The translations under genes were made by a program, and so were the position numbers. Below are positions 34,317-35,085 of a DNA stretch of 35,085 nucleotides, piece by piece. Origin of the DNA: Akkermansia muciniphila. GTDB taxonomy: Bacteria; Verrucomicrobiota; Verrucomicrobiia; Limisphaerales; UBA9464. Location of the stretch: NCBI GenBank assembly GCA_945883815.1, contig CAMCYJ010000030.1, positions 1 through 35,085 of the forward strand, read 5' to 3'. A model generated the notes under the pieces. It had not been told where the DNA came from. It searched no databases and saw nothing but the letters and a program-made list of their open reading frames with translations. Positions within the stretch are counted from its first letter, which is position 1. The number at the start of each line of letters is the position of its first letter.

Positions 34317-35085
34317 ATGAAGTTCTCGGTCTTGATGTGCGGGGTTCTGGGGCTGCTGCTCGCCGCCCACTCATCTGCGGCGGAGGTTCGACCTCTGGTT
34401 CAGGCTCATTCCCACAACGATTACGAGCAGAAGCGGCCGCTTCTGGAGGCTCTCGATTATGGATTCTGCAGCGTCGAGGCCGATGTCTATCTGGTGGAAG
34501 GTCAGTTGTGGGTGGCCCATGACCGCAAGGACCTGAAGCCCGATCGCACGCTGAAGTCCCTGTATCTGGAACCGCTGGCCGAGCGCGTCCGGAATCGGGT
34601 GGGGATCTTCGCCGATCCCCAGGCTCGGCTGATGCTGCTGGTGGATGTGAAAGGGCAGGGGGCCGAAGTGTACGAGCGCCTCAAGACGGAGTTGGCGCCG
34701 TATGCGCCCATGCTCACTCGCTTCCGCGATTCAGGCGTGGTGACGGGTGCCGTCACGGTGGTGCTCAGTGGAGACCGTGCCTGGGACCTGGTCCGCGCAG
34801 ACCGCGACCGCTGGTGCGCGCTCGACGGCCGCATGAGTGATTTGACCAATGCCGCACCGGCCGGTATCGCCGGATCATCGACGCCCCCCGCCTCCCTCGT
34901 CCCGTTGGTCAGCGAAAGTTGGCGGACCCTCTTCCGATGGGACGGCGACGGCGAGATGTCGGCGCCTGACAAGGCCCGCTTGAAGGGGTTGGTGAGTCTG
35001 GCCCATGCGCAAGGTCGGAAGATCCGCTTCTGGGCTCTGCCCGATCGTCCTGAAGCATGGAAGGTGTGTCAGGACGCGGGCGTGG
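34317..35085 (+). CDS. Glycerophosphodiesterase / PI-PLC-like exported protein, cut by the window end
   Basis: The frame from the ATG at 34317 runs open to the last base, about 256 codons, so the C-terminus is missing. It starts with a signal peptide (MKFSVLMCGVLGLLLAAHSSAAEV). The mature part begins VQAHSHNDYEQKRPLLEALD, with catalytic-type H and ND, then CSVEADVYLVEGQLWVAHD, which gives the E-x-D pair and second His of the PLC-like/GDPD TIM barrel. LMLLVDVKGQGAEVYERLK matches later strands of this branch, which covers bacterial homologues of eukaryotic 'altered inheritance of mitochondria 6'-like proteins. It is more divergent than the enzyme at 11730 (HSHNDY in place of HRG), so a diester substrate is likely but not certain. 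It follows the pseudopilin by 77 bases on the same strand. Confidence 0.85.
   Translation, partial: MKFSVLMCGVLGLLLAAHSSAAEVRPLVQAHSHNDYEQKRPLLEALDYGFCSVEADVYLVEGQLWVAHDRKDLKPDRTLKSLYLEPLAERVRNRVGIFADPQARLMLLVDVKGQGAEVYERLKTELAPYAPMLTRFRDSGVVTGAVTVVLSGDRAWDLVRADRDRWCALDGRMSDLTNAAPAGIAGSSTPPASLVPLVSESWRTLFRWDGDGEMSAPDKARLKGLVSLAHAQGRKIRFWALPDRPEAWKVCQDAGV

Overview
The window looks like a high-GC Verrucomicrobiota chromosome segment, with Planctomycetota as the second choice. The evidence is a DUF1592-type cytochrome next to a DUF1552 protein, a DUF5009 membrane protein, a PQQ-type beta-propeller protein, and a pseudopilin with the 'RRGFTLIELLVVIAIIAIL' start followed by an Ala/Lys-rich helix and a late 'FVDGHAELV' motif. 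All of these are typical of that superphylum. Several genes have no obvious Shine-Dalgarno sequence. No rRNA, tRNA, CRISPR array or insertion-sequence transposase was seen.

Layout. (1) 118-7103, + strand: DUF5009 membrane protein, a very large (1436 aa) secreted di-CxxCH DUF1587/1595/1592/1588/1585 protein, and its usual DUF1552 partner. The last codons of the DUF1552 gene lie inside a dispersed repeat. (2) 7206-11590, - strand: HAD phosphatase/mutase, a PQQ-propeller gene broken by one in-frame amber codon, and mutL. (3) 11730-13054, +: secreted glycerophosphodiester phosphodiesterase and a small unknown protein. (4) 13057-13631: four tandem copies of the repeat. (5) 13875-21424, +: a type I restriction-modification operon with two extra genes, in the order hsdR - DUF3800 - hsdM - DUF1016/YhcG-like nuclease - hsdS. 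The last three genes overlap by ATGA. (6) 21580-28385: PhoD-type phosphatase (-), aldo/keto reductase (+), SRAP/YedK abasic-site protein (-), a PhoB/PhoR-like two-component pair (+) and an M19 dipeptidase (+). (7) 28429-28854: two more repeat copies in opposite orientation. (8) 28929-35085, +: RND permease, beta-lactamase-fold lipoprotein, pseudopilin, and a second phosphodiesterase-like gene cut by the window end.

The most interesting parts are three. First, the type I RM operon carries two inserted putative nucleases, which suggests an augmented defence locus. Second, an imperfectly palindromic repeat of about 115-130 bp occurs at least seven times, always just after or across the 3' end of a gene; three copies carry a hairpin plus T-run, and one copy has apparently supplied a gene with a new C-terminus and stop codon. 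Third, three in-frame palindromic units lie inside the DUF1016 gene. Smaller points are a cluster of alternating GTCGGT/ACCGAC motifs between the divergent SRAP and response-regulator genes, and the nonsense codon in the PQQ-propeller gene. Phosphate-related functions (PhoD, two phosphodiesterase-like proteins, a PhoBR-like pair) recur in the window, but nothing in the sequence proves a shared regulon.
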